DNA of 12,643 nt from Euryarchaeota archaeon UBA501 (GTDB lineage Archaea > Thermoplasmatota > Poseidoniia > Poseidoniales > Thalassarchaeaceae), in contig DAVT01000117.1 in NCBI GenBank assembly GCA_002505685.1, positions 1 to 12,643 of the forward strand, written 5' to 3'. Below are positions 1 through 6,491 of this stretch, piece by piece (within the stretch, counting starts at the first letter, position 1; each line of letters starts with the position of its first letter). A program made the position numbers and the translations under genes. The notes beneath the pieces were generated by a model. It ran no database searches, was not told the origin of the DNA, and saw only the letters and a program-made list of their open reading frames with translations.

Positions 1-147
1 GGAGAAATGTGTGTCGTTCCCAAGGGTGTTCGGCACAAGCCAAAGGCTGAAAATGAATGCAAAGTCATGCTGATTGAACCCCGTGGTGTGGTCAACACCG
101 GAGAGGCAGAAGGCGAACTCACCGCAGAGAATGATGTCTGGATTTGA
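1..147 (+). CDS. Cupin-domain protein, C-terminal fragment
   Basis: The window opens inside this gene; 48 residues are visible in frame 1 before a TGA at 145-147. The fragment begins GEMCVVPKGVRHKP, the second conserved cupin motif (G-E-x-x-x-V-P-x-G-V-x-H), and runs through MLIEPRGVVNTG to a terminal TAENDVWI. That ending is one I know from small stand-alone cupins annotated as mannose-6-phosphate-isomerase-like or cupin_2 proteins of about 115-120 residues, so perhaps 40% of the protein is seen. The His in VRHKP is the usual metal ligand of motif 2. The substrate cannot be told from this fragment; small cupins of this kind are mostly uncharacterised cytosolic beta-barrel proteins. The coding call is firm, the family call fairly firm, the function open. 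Confidence 0.85.
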   Translation, partial: GEMCVVPKGVRHKPKAENECKVMLIEPRGVVNTGEAEGELTAENDVWI

Positions 148-245
148 CCAGAATTCGCCCATATCGCGCGCGCCCGCACGCACGGGGCGATGTTCAAATG
201 GTAGGATGCATACGCAACTGCATGGCCACCCACAGTGGAACTGCT
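148..245 (+). promoter_or_regulatory. Spacer upstream of the giant surface-protein gene
   Basis: This 98-base spacer separates the cupin stop from the preferred ATG of the surface protein. It holds a GC-rich patch with a 5-bp inverted repeat (CGCCC at 171-175 and GGGCG at 185-189, 9-base loop) with no T tract after it. I see no convincing TATA box or strong ribosome-binding site. The surface-protein frame stays open back to a TTG at 144, and in-frame ATGs occur at 198 and 222, so part of this spacer could be coding if an upstream start is used. Confidence 0.3.
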
Positions 246-3200
246 ATGAAATCGCTAACCATCATCACCCTGATGATACTGACCGCAATGGTACCACTGG
301 TGGATTTCCCCACCCCTTCCATTGAAACTCAAGAAGAAAAAATTGGGCCCCAGTCACTAGAACTTGGAGAAAGACAATCATTCCAAACAGGAGCGAGAGC
401 GCCCTGCCCAAGTACCCAAAATGACGGTGGAACATCTGGAGATGCAGCCGGTGGCACCAGCACAACCAAGTCGTTTGGAACCGACCCCACTACGTCGAGT
501 TCGCTTCCAGGATGTGTAGACGCCACCGACCGATTGGATTTCTACACTGTAAACCTGACAGCTGGAAAGGATTTCACAGTCGAACTGACAGTCCCATCAG
601 GTGCCGATTTTGACCTATATCTGAAGGATTCCACAAATACAACTTACCTTGCATTTTCAGAATACAATGACCCGCTTGAGAGTTTTACATATATCATAAA
701 TTCATCCAACGCCGGTACATTTTACGTCGTAGTTTCACAGTATGCAAGTGATGGCAATTATGGTTTAGAAATGTGGACAAATAGCAGCGCTGCACGTCCA
801 GATTTGACTGTCAGTGGAGTCACTGGACCATCCACTGCTTCGACAGGAGCGAGTTCCTATGTCAGTTTCACAGTGAACAATATCGGGGCAGCAGCCCTGA
901 ATTCCTCAACACCTTACGACATCCCAATTATCTTGTCTTCGGATACGACTTATGATTCAGCAGACACTGTGTTGAACGTTCGAGTCACGGGGCCCAATCT
1001 AGCATCGGGTGCAAGTCAAAATATGAACGTCAGTGTAACGATTCCATCCAGCCTAGGTGTGGGATCGTACTACTGGATTGTTTGGGCCGATGGGTGGGCA
1101 AATGTTACCGAATCAAATGAGTTGAACAACAACAACTACTCATCTTCGACGACTTCGGTTTCAACACCTGGTTTGTCCGCGGATGTATTGGAGCCCAACG
1201 ATAGTACGGCCAATGCATCTATGGTCAGTTCCCTGCCATTTGCATACAATCTTTCAATTCACACTGCCACGGATGATGATTACTTTGAGGTCGTCTTGGT
1301 GAGTGGTGTAACCTACTGGTTCAATGCCACATTCACACATGCGAATGGTGACTTGGACATGGATTTGACTTCAGGAACCACCCAACTGGCTGGTTCAGGT
1401 TCTACTACTGACAATGAAGCTATCAATTACACTGCAACCAGTAACATGACCGCCCATCTGTACGTGTACGGTTGGGGCGGAGACACGAACAACTACCAAC
1501 TCACTATCGAAAGTGGCACATCCTCGCCTAGTCGAACTGAGAGTATCGCTGTCTTCATCAACGGCCCTACACAGTGGACGGGGTATTTGCTGGGACTGAC
1601 TTCAGGCACAAGTTACTCAATTGCCGAGCAAATGTACTGGTTTAATGGAACAGGTTGGCAATATGTTGACCTGTCTTGGAACAACTTTACCGCTAGCACC
1701 AGTTACTACTTCCCCGTTACCAATTTCAGCGGTGAATTGTGGGAAGGTGAATGGTATGTGTATGCCACCCTTTACGACAACTCAGGCTCAACTCCATTGT
1801 ATCTAGACATGAATTCAGATTACATCGACATCGAAAAGATGACGGCTTCTGTTACATCGAATACAGGTGGCACATATACTGCACAGAATTTGACTGTTGG
1901 GAATACGTACGCAATCAATTGGTACCTCCTTGAAGGAACTTTCACTTCAGGGAACTGGACTCTCATCGACTATGGTGCAACGGGTAATTTCACTGCAACA
2001 TCGACAAATTTGACCAATAGTGTGAGTTGGAATCTGCCCAGCAATTACACACAACATGAATTCATTGTTGAGTTAATCGATTCGAATGGAGACTGGGAAG
2101 GGGAAGGATCGGATTTCTTCACACCAACGCGAAATGAGAGTATCTACGTATACTTGAACAACCGCACCGCATCAGAAGGATGGATGTCTGGTCTAACTTC
2201 AGGCACCAGTTACGGTGTGTATTGGGAACTGTACTGGTTTAATGGAACAGGTTGGCAATTCGATAGTCAACTTTGGGACAACTTTACTGCCACCAGCAAC
2301 TCAGAACTTCAGATTCGAACTCTCCAACTTTTGGAAGGAGAATTTTGTATTTATGCTGATCTTTATGACAACTCGGGTTCGACACCATTGTATCTAGATT
2401 CGGATAACGATTGTGATTACATCGAGATGCTCGAGGCAAGTGTAACTTCTGACACAGGTGGTGAATACACCGCACAGAATCTTACGGTCGGAAACACTTA
2501 CACAATCAAGTGGTGGCTTCTTGAAGGTACTCTAGCCTCAGGAAACTTCAGTGTCATCGATTTGGGTGCAACTCAGAATTTCACAGCAACTCAATCAACA
2601 TTGTTTAGCTATTTGTATTGGAATCTGCCCAGTAATTCGACACAACATGAGCTGCTTGTTCGTTTGTTTGATTATAATGGCTCCAATCCCACTGGTAATC
2701 TAATCGGATGGCATTCGGATTATTTTACACCCTCATTGCCAACGATTACGATACTCAATGCAACGGACTACAATTCGAGTACCTCATCACAAAATCTAGT
2801 TGACACATATATTAGTAATCTCAGCATTGGGGATACCTACGGTTTGATGCTGTGGATTGATTATTATCCAAATTTCCCATACGATGTTGGCTCCTCGAAT
2901 CATTACACTAGAAGTTACTCCAACTTCACTGCAGCAGGCACAGGGTACTGGTGGAATTTTACGTACTCTACCCAAACCGTTAGTGGCGTGTACTGTGCAA
3001 CTATTGGACTGTATGAGGACGCAACTTTATCGGTGTTGAGTTTTGACCAATTATGTTTCACAATTGTATATGATGATGATTTAGATGGTGTGTGGAATGA
3101 AGATGATCTGTGTCCAAACACAACAACCAATTCAACCGTTGATGCAAACGGTTGTGCAGCCTATCAACGAGATTCTGATGGAGACGGCTACAACGATGCG

Positions 3201-5309
3201 ATCGATGCATTCGTCAACGATGCAACACAATGGTCAGATGTGGATGGGGACGGGTATGGTGACAACTCATGGGGTAACAATTCCGATGCGTTCATCAACG
3301 ACCCAACACAATGGTCCGATTCGGATGGAGATGGATACGGCGATAACCCGAATGGAACCACACCCGATGCCTGTGTGAATCTCGTCGGAACCAGTATCTG
3401 GGACCGATATGGATGTCCAGACTGGGACGGAGATGGATGGTCTGATGCAGGAGATGATTTCGTCCAAGATGCAACCCAATGGGTAGATTCTGATGGGGAT
3501 GGGTATGGTGACAACTACACTTGGACACAGAACTCTACCACCAACTTGCGCGATCAGAATGGTGATGCATTCACCAACGACTCGACGCAATGGTCGGATG
3601 TCGATGGAGACCAATATGGTGACAACATGAATGGAAACAACCCGGATGCATTCCCCAACGACCCAACACAATGGTCTGATTCAGATGGGGACGGGTATGG
3701 GGATAACCCACTGGGGGACAATCCCGACCTTTGTCCCAATTCACCAATTGGCGCGGTTGTCGATTCAAACGGTTGTGCAGACAGTGAACGGGATTCGGAT
3801 GGAGACGGAGTATTCGATGCGTATGACGATTGCGTGAATATCGATGCCAGTGGATGGGATACTGACGGAGATGGATGCATCGATGATTCAGACAATGATG
3901 GAGTGCTGGACCCAGATGACAACTGTAGATTCACTGACGCGACTGGTTGGGATACAAACGGAGACGGATGTATCGATGATACGGACGGCGATGGGGTTCT
4001 CGACCCAGATGATGATTGTAGAATGATTGACGCGAGCGGATATGACAACGATGGGGACGGATGTATTGATGATACGGACGGAGACAATGTCAATGACGTA
4101 AATGACGCATGTGCATTTGAAAACGCAAGCGGATGGGACACGGATGGAGATGGATGTATCGATGACTCAGATGGTGACACAATCAAAGACAACGTCGACC
4201 AATGTCGAAATGTTGCATCGACCGGATTTGATGCTGACGGAGATGGATGCATCGATGATTCAGACAATGATGGCGTACCAGACAATGTAGACGTATGTCG
4301 CTATGCAAGTGCACAAGGATTTGACATGGACGGAGATGGATGTCTCGACGATAGTGATGGTGATTTGGTCTTCGACAATATGGACGATTGCAAGTTTGAA
4401 AATGCAACCGGTTACGATGCAAACGGAGATGGATGTATCGACGATACTGACGGAGATGGAGTCAAGGATACACTCGATGATTGTACTGAAGATGCCTCTG
4501 GTTTTGATGCAGATGGTGACGGATGCATCGATGATACAGACGGAGATAGCGTGAAGGACAATGTCGATACCTGTGTCAACGAAGATGCGACCGGATTCGA
4601 CAATGATGGCGATGGATGTATCGATGACACAGATGGAGATGAAGTCAAGGACGATTCCGACACCTGTGTTGAGGAGGATGCGACCGGATTCGACAATGAC
4701 GAAGATGGATGTATCGACGATACTGACGGAGATGGCGTGAAGGACAATGTCGATATTTGTGTCAACGAAGATGCGACCGGATTCGACAAAGATGGAAACG
4801 GATGTATCGACGATTCAGATGGAGATGGAATCAACGATGCTCTAGATGCATTCCCCGATGATCCAAATGAAATCGAAGATAGTGATGGAGATGGTGTCGG
4901 CGACGTTGCGGACGCCTACCCAATGGATGCCTCTCGCTCTGTCGAGGAAGGTGGCATTTCAATGCCATTCTGGATTGCACTAGCTCTCATAGTGTTCATC
5001 GCAATTGGGGCTGCGGCAGTATTCATGATGCGCAGAAATGGTGAAACTGAAGAAGGCTCATTGATGGGTGGATTTGGTACGGAACCACAAGCAGCTGAGG
5101 ACATTTACGCCATGGCTGGTGTCAATGAAGGGGCGTTCCCAGAAACACCGACTGAAGAACTGGTCTACGCACCGCCTGCTCACGCGGTTACGAACGAACA
5201 TGGACAAACAACGTGGACTGACGGGTCTGGTATCTCATGGTGCCAAGACCCTGATGGAAGCCTCATGCGATTCGATGCTGAAAGTGGAGCATGGGTCCCC
5301 CACCAGTGA
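246..5309 (+). CDS. Giant Ca-binding repeat surface protein, membrane-anchored
   Basis: The start at ATG 246 gives 1687 residues opening with a Sec-type signal peptide (MKSLTIITLMILTAMVPLV); ATG 222 or TTG 144 would only add a poor leader. Domains in order (approximate residues): PPC-like beta-sandwich 65-180 (DFDLYL); CARDB-like adhesion domain 183-308 (PDLTVSG, WADGWANVTESNELNN); second PPC 315-425 (LEPNDS, DDDYFEV); two tandem ~200-residue modules 432-832 and a shorter third copy to about 941; thrombospondin-3-like Asp-rich repeats 943-1560 with about 32 D-x-D/N-x-D/N-x-x-x-D loops by hand count; one membrane helix about 1572-1595 (FWIALALIVFIAIGAAAVF) followed by MMRR; a ~90-residue cytoplasmic tail. 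Asn-x-Ser/Thr sequons are frequent. The topology is outside-in with a C-terminal anchor. I infer a cell-surface adhesin or stalk stiffened by calcium. There is no recognisable catalytic domain, so enzyme activity is unlikely. The name of the family is unknown to me. Confidence 0.92.
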   Translation: MKSLTIITLMILTAMVPLVDFPTPSIETQEEKIGPQSLELGERQSFQTGARAPCPSTQNDGGTSGDAAGGTSTTKSFGTDPTTSSSLPGCVDATDRLDFYTVNLTAGKDFTVELTVPSGADFDLYLKDSTNTTYLAFSEYNDPLESFTYIINSSNAGTFYVVVSQYASDGNYGLEMWTNSSAARPDLTVSGVTGPSTASTGASSYVSFTVNNIGAAALNSSTPYDIPIILSSDTTYDSADTVLNVRVTGPNLASGASQNMNVSVTIPSSLGVGSYYWIVWADGWANVTESNELNNNNYSSSTTSVSTPGLSADVLEPNDSTANASMVSSLPFAYNLSIHTATDDDYFEVVLVSGVTYWFNATFTHANGDLDMDLTSGTTQLAGSGSTTDNEAINYTATSNMTAHLYVYGWGGDTNNYQLTIESGTSSPSRTESIAVFINGPTQWTGYLLGLTSGTSYSIAEQMYWFNGTGWQYVDLSWNNFTASTSYYFPVTNFSGELWEGEWYVYATLYDNSGSTPLYLDMNSDYIDIEKMTASVTSNTGGTYTAQNLTVGNTYAINWYLLEGTFTSGNWTLIDYGATGNFTATSTNLTNSVSWNLPSNYTQHEFIVELIDSNGDWEGEGSDFFTPTRNESIYVYLNNRTASEGWMSGLTSGTSYGVYWELYWFNGTGWQFDSQLWDNFTATSNSELQIRTLQLLEGEFCIYADLYDNSGSTPLYLDSDNDCDYIEMLEASVTSDTGGEYTAQNLTVGNTYTIKWWLLEGTLASGNFSVIDLGATQNFTATQSTLFSYLYWNLPSNSTQHELLVRLFDYNGSNPTGNLIGWHSDYFTPSLPTITILNATDYNSSTSSQNLVDTYISNLSIGDTYGLMLWIDYYPNFPYDVGSSNHYTRSYSNFTAAGTGYWWNFTYSTQTVSGVYCATIGLYEDATLSVLSFDQLCFTIVYDDDLDGVWNEDDLCPNTTTNSTVDANGCAAYQRDSDGDGYNDAIDAFVNDATQWSDVDGDGYGDNSWGNNSDAFINDPTQWSDSDGDGYGDNPNGTTPDACVNLVGTSIWDRYGCPDWDGDGWSDAGDDFVQDATQWVDSDGDGYGDNYTWTQNSTTNLRDQNGDAFTNDSTQWSDVDGDQYGDNMNGNNPDAFPNDPTQWSDSDGDGYGDNPLGDNPDLCPNSPIGAVVDSNGCADSERDSDGDGVFDAYDDCVNIDASGWDTDGDGCIDDSDNDGVLDPDDNCRFTDATGWDTNGDGCIDDTDGDGVLDPDDDCRMIDASGYDNDGDGCIDDTDGDNVNDVNDACAFENASGWDTDGDGCIDDSDGDTIKDNVDQCRNVASTGFDADGDGCIDDSDNDGVPDNVDVCRYASAQGFDMDGDGCLDDSDGDLVFDNMDDCKFENATGYDANGDGCIDDTDGDGVKDTLDDCTEDASGFDADGDGCIDDTDGDSVKDNVDTCVNEDATGFDNDGDGCIDDTDGDEVKDDSDTCVEEDATGFDNDEDGCIDDTDGDGVKDNVDICVNEDATGFDKDGNGCIDDSDGDGINDALDAFPDDPNEIEDSDGDGVGDVADAYPMDASRSVEEGGISMPFWIALALIVFIAIGAAAVFMMRRNGETEEGSLMGGFGTEPQAAEDIYAMAGVNEGAFPETPTEELVYAPPAHAVTNEHGQTTWTDGSGISWCQDPDGSLMRFDAESGAWVPHQ
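1539..2135 (+). repeat. 199-residue module, copy 1 of the surface protein
   Basis: This copy starts at ESIAVFING and includes the landmarks YWFNGTGWQ, LYDNSGSTPLYLD, NLTVGNTY, WLLEG-like WYLLEG and NLPSN-TQHE. Each landmark recurs 597 bases later in copy 2. A 30-base stretch at 1633-1662 is identical to 2230-2259. Sequence character (alternating polar/aromatic, Thr/Asn/Gly rich) suggests beta-sandwich folds; I do not recognise the family. Confidence 0.85.
2136..2741 (+). repeat. 202-residue module, copy 2 of the surface protein
   Basis: This copy starts at ESIYVYLNN and repeats the landmarks of copy 1 (YWFNGTGWQ, LYDNSGSTPLYLD, AQNLTVGNTY, WWLLEG, NLPSNSTQHE, YFTP). It is three residues longer than copy 1, near its end. 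It also carries a Cys pair (EFCIYAD and DNDCDYIE) that copy 1 lacks, which could form a disulfide. Confidence 0.85.
2742..3068 (+). repeat. Truncated third module of the surface protein
   Basis: This shorter, diverged copy follows the YFTP end of copy 2. It keeps TITILN, a NLSIGDTYGL segment resembling NLTVGNTY, and a closing Cys pair (VYCATIGLYED and QLCFTIV) like that of copy 2. It then runs straight into the Asp-rich repeats. The relation to copies 1 and 2 is by pattern, not near identity. Confidence 0.5.
3204..3725 (+). repeat. Asp-rich repeats, class A (DAF-ND-TQW type)
   Basis: Five units follow the pattern D-A/D-F-x-x-D-x-T-Q-W-x-D-x-D-G-D-x-Y-G-D-N plus a Gly/Asn linker, with one diverged Cys-containing unit (DACVN ... 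YGCPDWDGDGWSD) in the middle. Each has a DxDGDxxGD loop of the thrombospondin type-3 kind, which binds calcium in known proteins. Neighbouring units share long similar DNA such as CGACCCAACACAATGGT at about 3299 and 3659, so the array has grown by duplication. Confidence 0.85.
3795..4814 (+). repeat. Eleven tandem 31-residue Cys-pair Ca-binding repeats
   Basis: Eleven consecutive units follow the plan [ST]D-x-D-x-V-x-D-x-x-D-x-C-x(4)-A-[ST]-G-[WYF]-D-x-[DN]-G-D-G-C-[IL]-D-D. All are 31 residues (93 bases) except unit 8, which is 30 because one residue between the Cys and DASG is missing, giving 340 residues in total. Every unit has two Asp loops and exactly two Cys, 15 residues apart (14 in unit 8). 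The plan resembles thrombospondin type-3 repeats, where Asp loops bind Ca2+ and Cys form disulfides. These are coding repeats, not a CRISPR array. Confidence 0.92.
5202..5273 (+). other. C-terminal tail motif of the surface protein
   Basis: These 24 residues (about 1653-1676) lie in the cytoplasmic tail after the membrane helix. Key positions are G1, T3, aromatic 5, G10, W13, D18-G19-S20 and R23. The same spacing recurs without gaps at the C-terminus of the - strand fragment at 12471-12542. It looks like a small Trp-centred (WW-like) module of unknown role. Confidence 0.6.
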
Positions 5310-5357
5310 TTCAAATACGGTTTCACGAACGACCCCCGGGTCTTGCGAATCCTTGAG

Positions 5358-5987
5358 ATGGACCCAGGAGGATGTCTCCGATTTTGGTTGATGCGCCATC
5401 ATGGCGAAGATACCTCGAAGATTCGGTGGGTATCTAGATCGACATTGTGGGGTCAATTGCCAAGTCCCAGCGAATTTGTCGGCATCGACATTGAGACAAG
5501 ATTGCGGCTGATGAGGCTCATTGGGACTCTCTGCGATTTGCGAAAAGGCCGAGATGTACCTCTCTCTGTTCGAAGTTTTGCCGAAGCCTCACTAATGGGT
5601 ATTATACAACGTGCATTGCAAATCATTGACATATGGATCAAAGGGGAACAAATGCCGCCTTGGCTCGAAGCGCGTTGTCTTCAGACCCAACGTCATCTCT
5701 CTCGAAGAATCTCAACTGCCTTGCTTCCTGCCCGTGAAGGGTTCCAAGAATTGTGGCTGATAGATATGCCAGCGCCATTCCTACCGTTTGCTGTAGCTGA
5801 ACATCGCGAACTGTTTGGCAAGAGATGCTGGTTGGTGTATTCAGGAGGGGATCGACTTTGTCCTGGCATTTGGACATGGGCCATTGATAGAAAAGGAGGA
5901 GGTGAGGTACTGCGACGAAGTCGTGCTGGATTTACGCCGTTCTCATGCGCAAGCGCACACCGTGATGCATTTGAACCGACTGCGTAG
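5358..5987 (+). CDS. Unrecognised protein heading the purE-guaAB operon
   Basis: This 209-residue frame from ATG 5358 ends with TAG 9 bases before purE. A TTG at 5343 or an ATG at 5391 are alternative starts; the only good Shine-Dalgarno (AGGAGG, 5366-5371) sits 19 bases before ATG 5391, so the start is unsettled. I recognise no family. The protein is rich in Arg, Trp, Cys and Leu. A central part (about 60-130) looks amphipathic-helical (LRLMRLIGTLCDLRKG, GIIQRALQIIDIWIKG). The C-terminal part has short hydrophobic strands (ELWLIDMPAPFLPFAV, CWLVYSGGD). There is no signal peptide or clear membrane helix, so it is probably cytosolic. The long open frame and its spacing to purE support a real gene. 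Its position suggests a link to purine metabolism, but that is only context. The ends of the gene are less protein-like than its middle, so a frameshift is possible. Confidence 0.6.
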   Translation: MDPGGCLRFWLMRHHGEDTSKIRWVSRSTLWGQLPSPSEFVGIDIETRLRLMRLIGTLCDLRKGRDVPLSVRSFAEASLMGIIQRALQIIDIWIKGEQMPPWLEARCLQTQRHLSRRISTALLPAREGFQELWLIDMPAPFLPFAVAEHRELFGKRCWLVYSGGDRLCPGIWTWAIDRKGGGEVLRRSRAGFTPFSCASAHRDAFEPTA

Positions 5988-5996
5988 CGCGAGTCC

Positions 5997-6482
5997 ATGG
6001 ACATCACCATCGTATTGGGCAGCAGATCGGATATGCCGGTCGCAGATAAAGCAGCGAAAATTCTAGACGGATTTGATGTAAAGTATCAGATTCGAGTTGC
6101 AAGTGCACATCGGTCTCCAAAATATCTCGAAGACATTGTTGAGACCGCAGAGAATGATGGGTGCCATGTCTACATCGGTATGGCGGGCGTTGCAGCCGCT
6201 CTACCGGGTGTTCTTGCATCGATGACACCAAAACCCGTTATCGGAGTTCCTGTGGGAAGCAAGGTCCCATATGATAGCCTACTCAGCATCGTTCAGATGC
6301 CGCCCGGTATGCCCGTTGCCACCGTCGGTGTAGATCGAGGTGACAACGCCGCACTGCTTGCATTGCAAATTATCGGTACAGCCAACGCTGACATCGCAGC
6401 GGCAGTTGTCGCATATCGAGAGATGCGTACGAACGCGGTCATCGCGGACGATCAAGCCCTTCAGGAAGAACGCAGTGCATAG
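5997..6482 (+). CDS. purE: PurE, AIR carboxylase / N5-CAIR mutase family
   Basis: PurE makes 4-carboxy-5-aminoimidazole ribonucleotide (CAIR) in de novo purine synthesis in the cytosol. The 161 residues are the usual length for a stand-alone PurE. Visible motifs are GSRSDMP (8-14, phosphate binding), ASAHRSP (35-41, with the conserved His38), AALPGVLAS (67-75), and SIVQMPPGMPVATVGVDRG followed by NAALLALQI. The VGVDRGDNAA and YREM features match archaeal PurE proteins as I remember them. The usual AAHLPG motif reads AAALPG here, with Ala68 in place of His, and the following GVPV-to-DSLL loop is a residue or two shorter than in bacterial PurE. No purK is in the window, so whether it uses CO2 plus AIR or N5-CAIR is undecided. 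ATG 5997 has no clear Shine-Dalgarno site. It is followed 9 bases later by guaAB. Confidence 0.95.
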   Translation: MDITIVLGSRSDMPVADKAAKILDGFDVKYQIRVASAHRSPKYLEDIVETAENDGCHVYIGMAGVAAALPGVLASMTPKPVIGVPVGSKVPYDSLLSIVQMPPGMPVATVGVDRGDNAALLALQIIGTANADIAAAVVAYREMRTNAVIADDQALQEERSA

Positions 6483-6486
6483 GTGG
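6481..6486 (+). promoter_or_regulatory. Ribosome-binding site for guaAB
   Basis: AGGTGG overlaps the purE TAG stop and ends 5 bases before ATG 6492. AGGTG matches the archaeal anti-Shine-Dalgarno, which favours ATG 6492 over the in-frame GTG at 6483 and suggests translational coupling to purE. Confidence 0.6.
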
Positions 6487-6491
6487 TTCGA

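Noticed and set aside
171..189. GC-rich 5-bp inverted repeat as a terminator for the cupin gene
   Set aside because: The stem is short, no T run follows, and archaeal termination usually relies on T tracts rather than hairpins.
144..245. TTG 144 as the start of the giant surface protein
   Set aside because: It would place about 34 Arg/His/Cys-rich residues before a clean signal peptide; ATG 246 begins right at the signal peptide. ATG 222 remains possible.
3188..3671. Several - strand frames opposite the class A repeats (His/Ile/Pro-rich)
   Set aside because: They are antisense shadows of the repeat DNA with no ribosome-binding site or recognisable domain.
3554..4285. A 243-residue - strand open frame rich in Ser and Pro, with similar frames at 3188-3514 and 4412-4834
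   Set aside because: These lie antisense to the Asp-rich repeats. GAT/GAC-rich codons read on the other strand give no stops, so long frames arise automatically. They have no start signals and their repetitive composition mirrors the sense gene.
3795..4814. Regular ~93-base direct repeats that could look like a CRISPR array
   Set aside because: The repeats stay in one reading frame, differ at synonymous-looking positions, have no unique spacers, and encode a coherent protein repeat.
5331..5342. GACCC-CC-GGGTC dyad after the surface-protein stop as a terminator
   Set aside because: The loop would be only 2 bases and there is no T tract. It may be chance.
5797..6066. Alternative + strand frame whose translation (EEVRYCDEVVLDLRRSHAQA) looks protein-like at the end of the purE-operon unknown gene
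   Set aside because: It would run about 70 bases into purE, has no upstream continuation past a TAG at 5794, and would need a frameshift to join the long frame. The uninterrupted frame ending 9 bases before purE is simpler.
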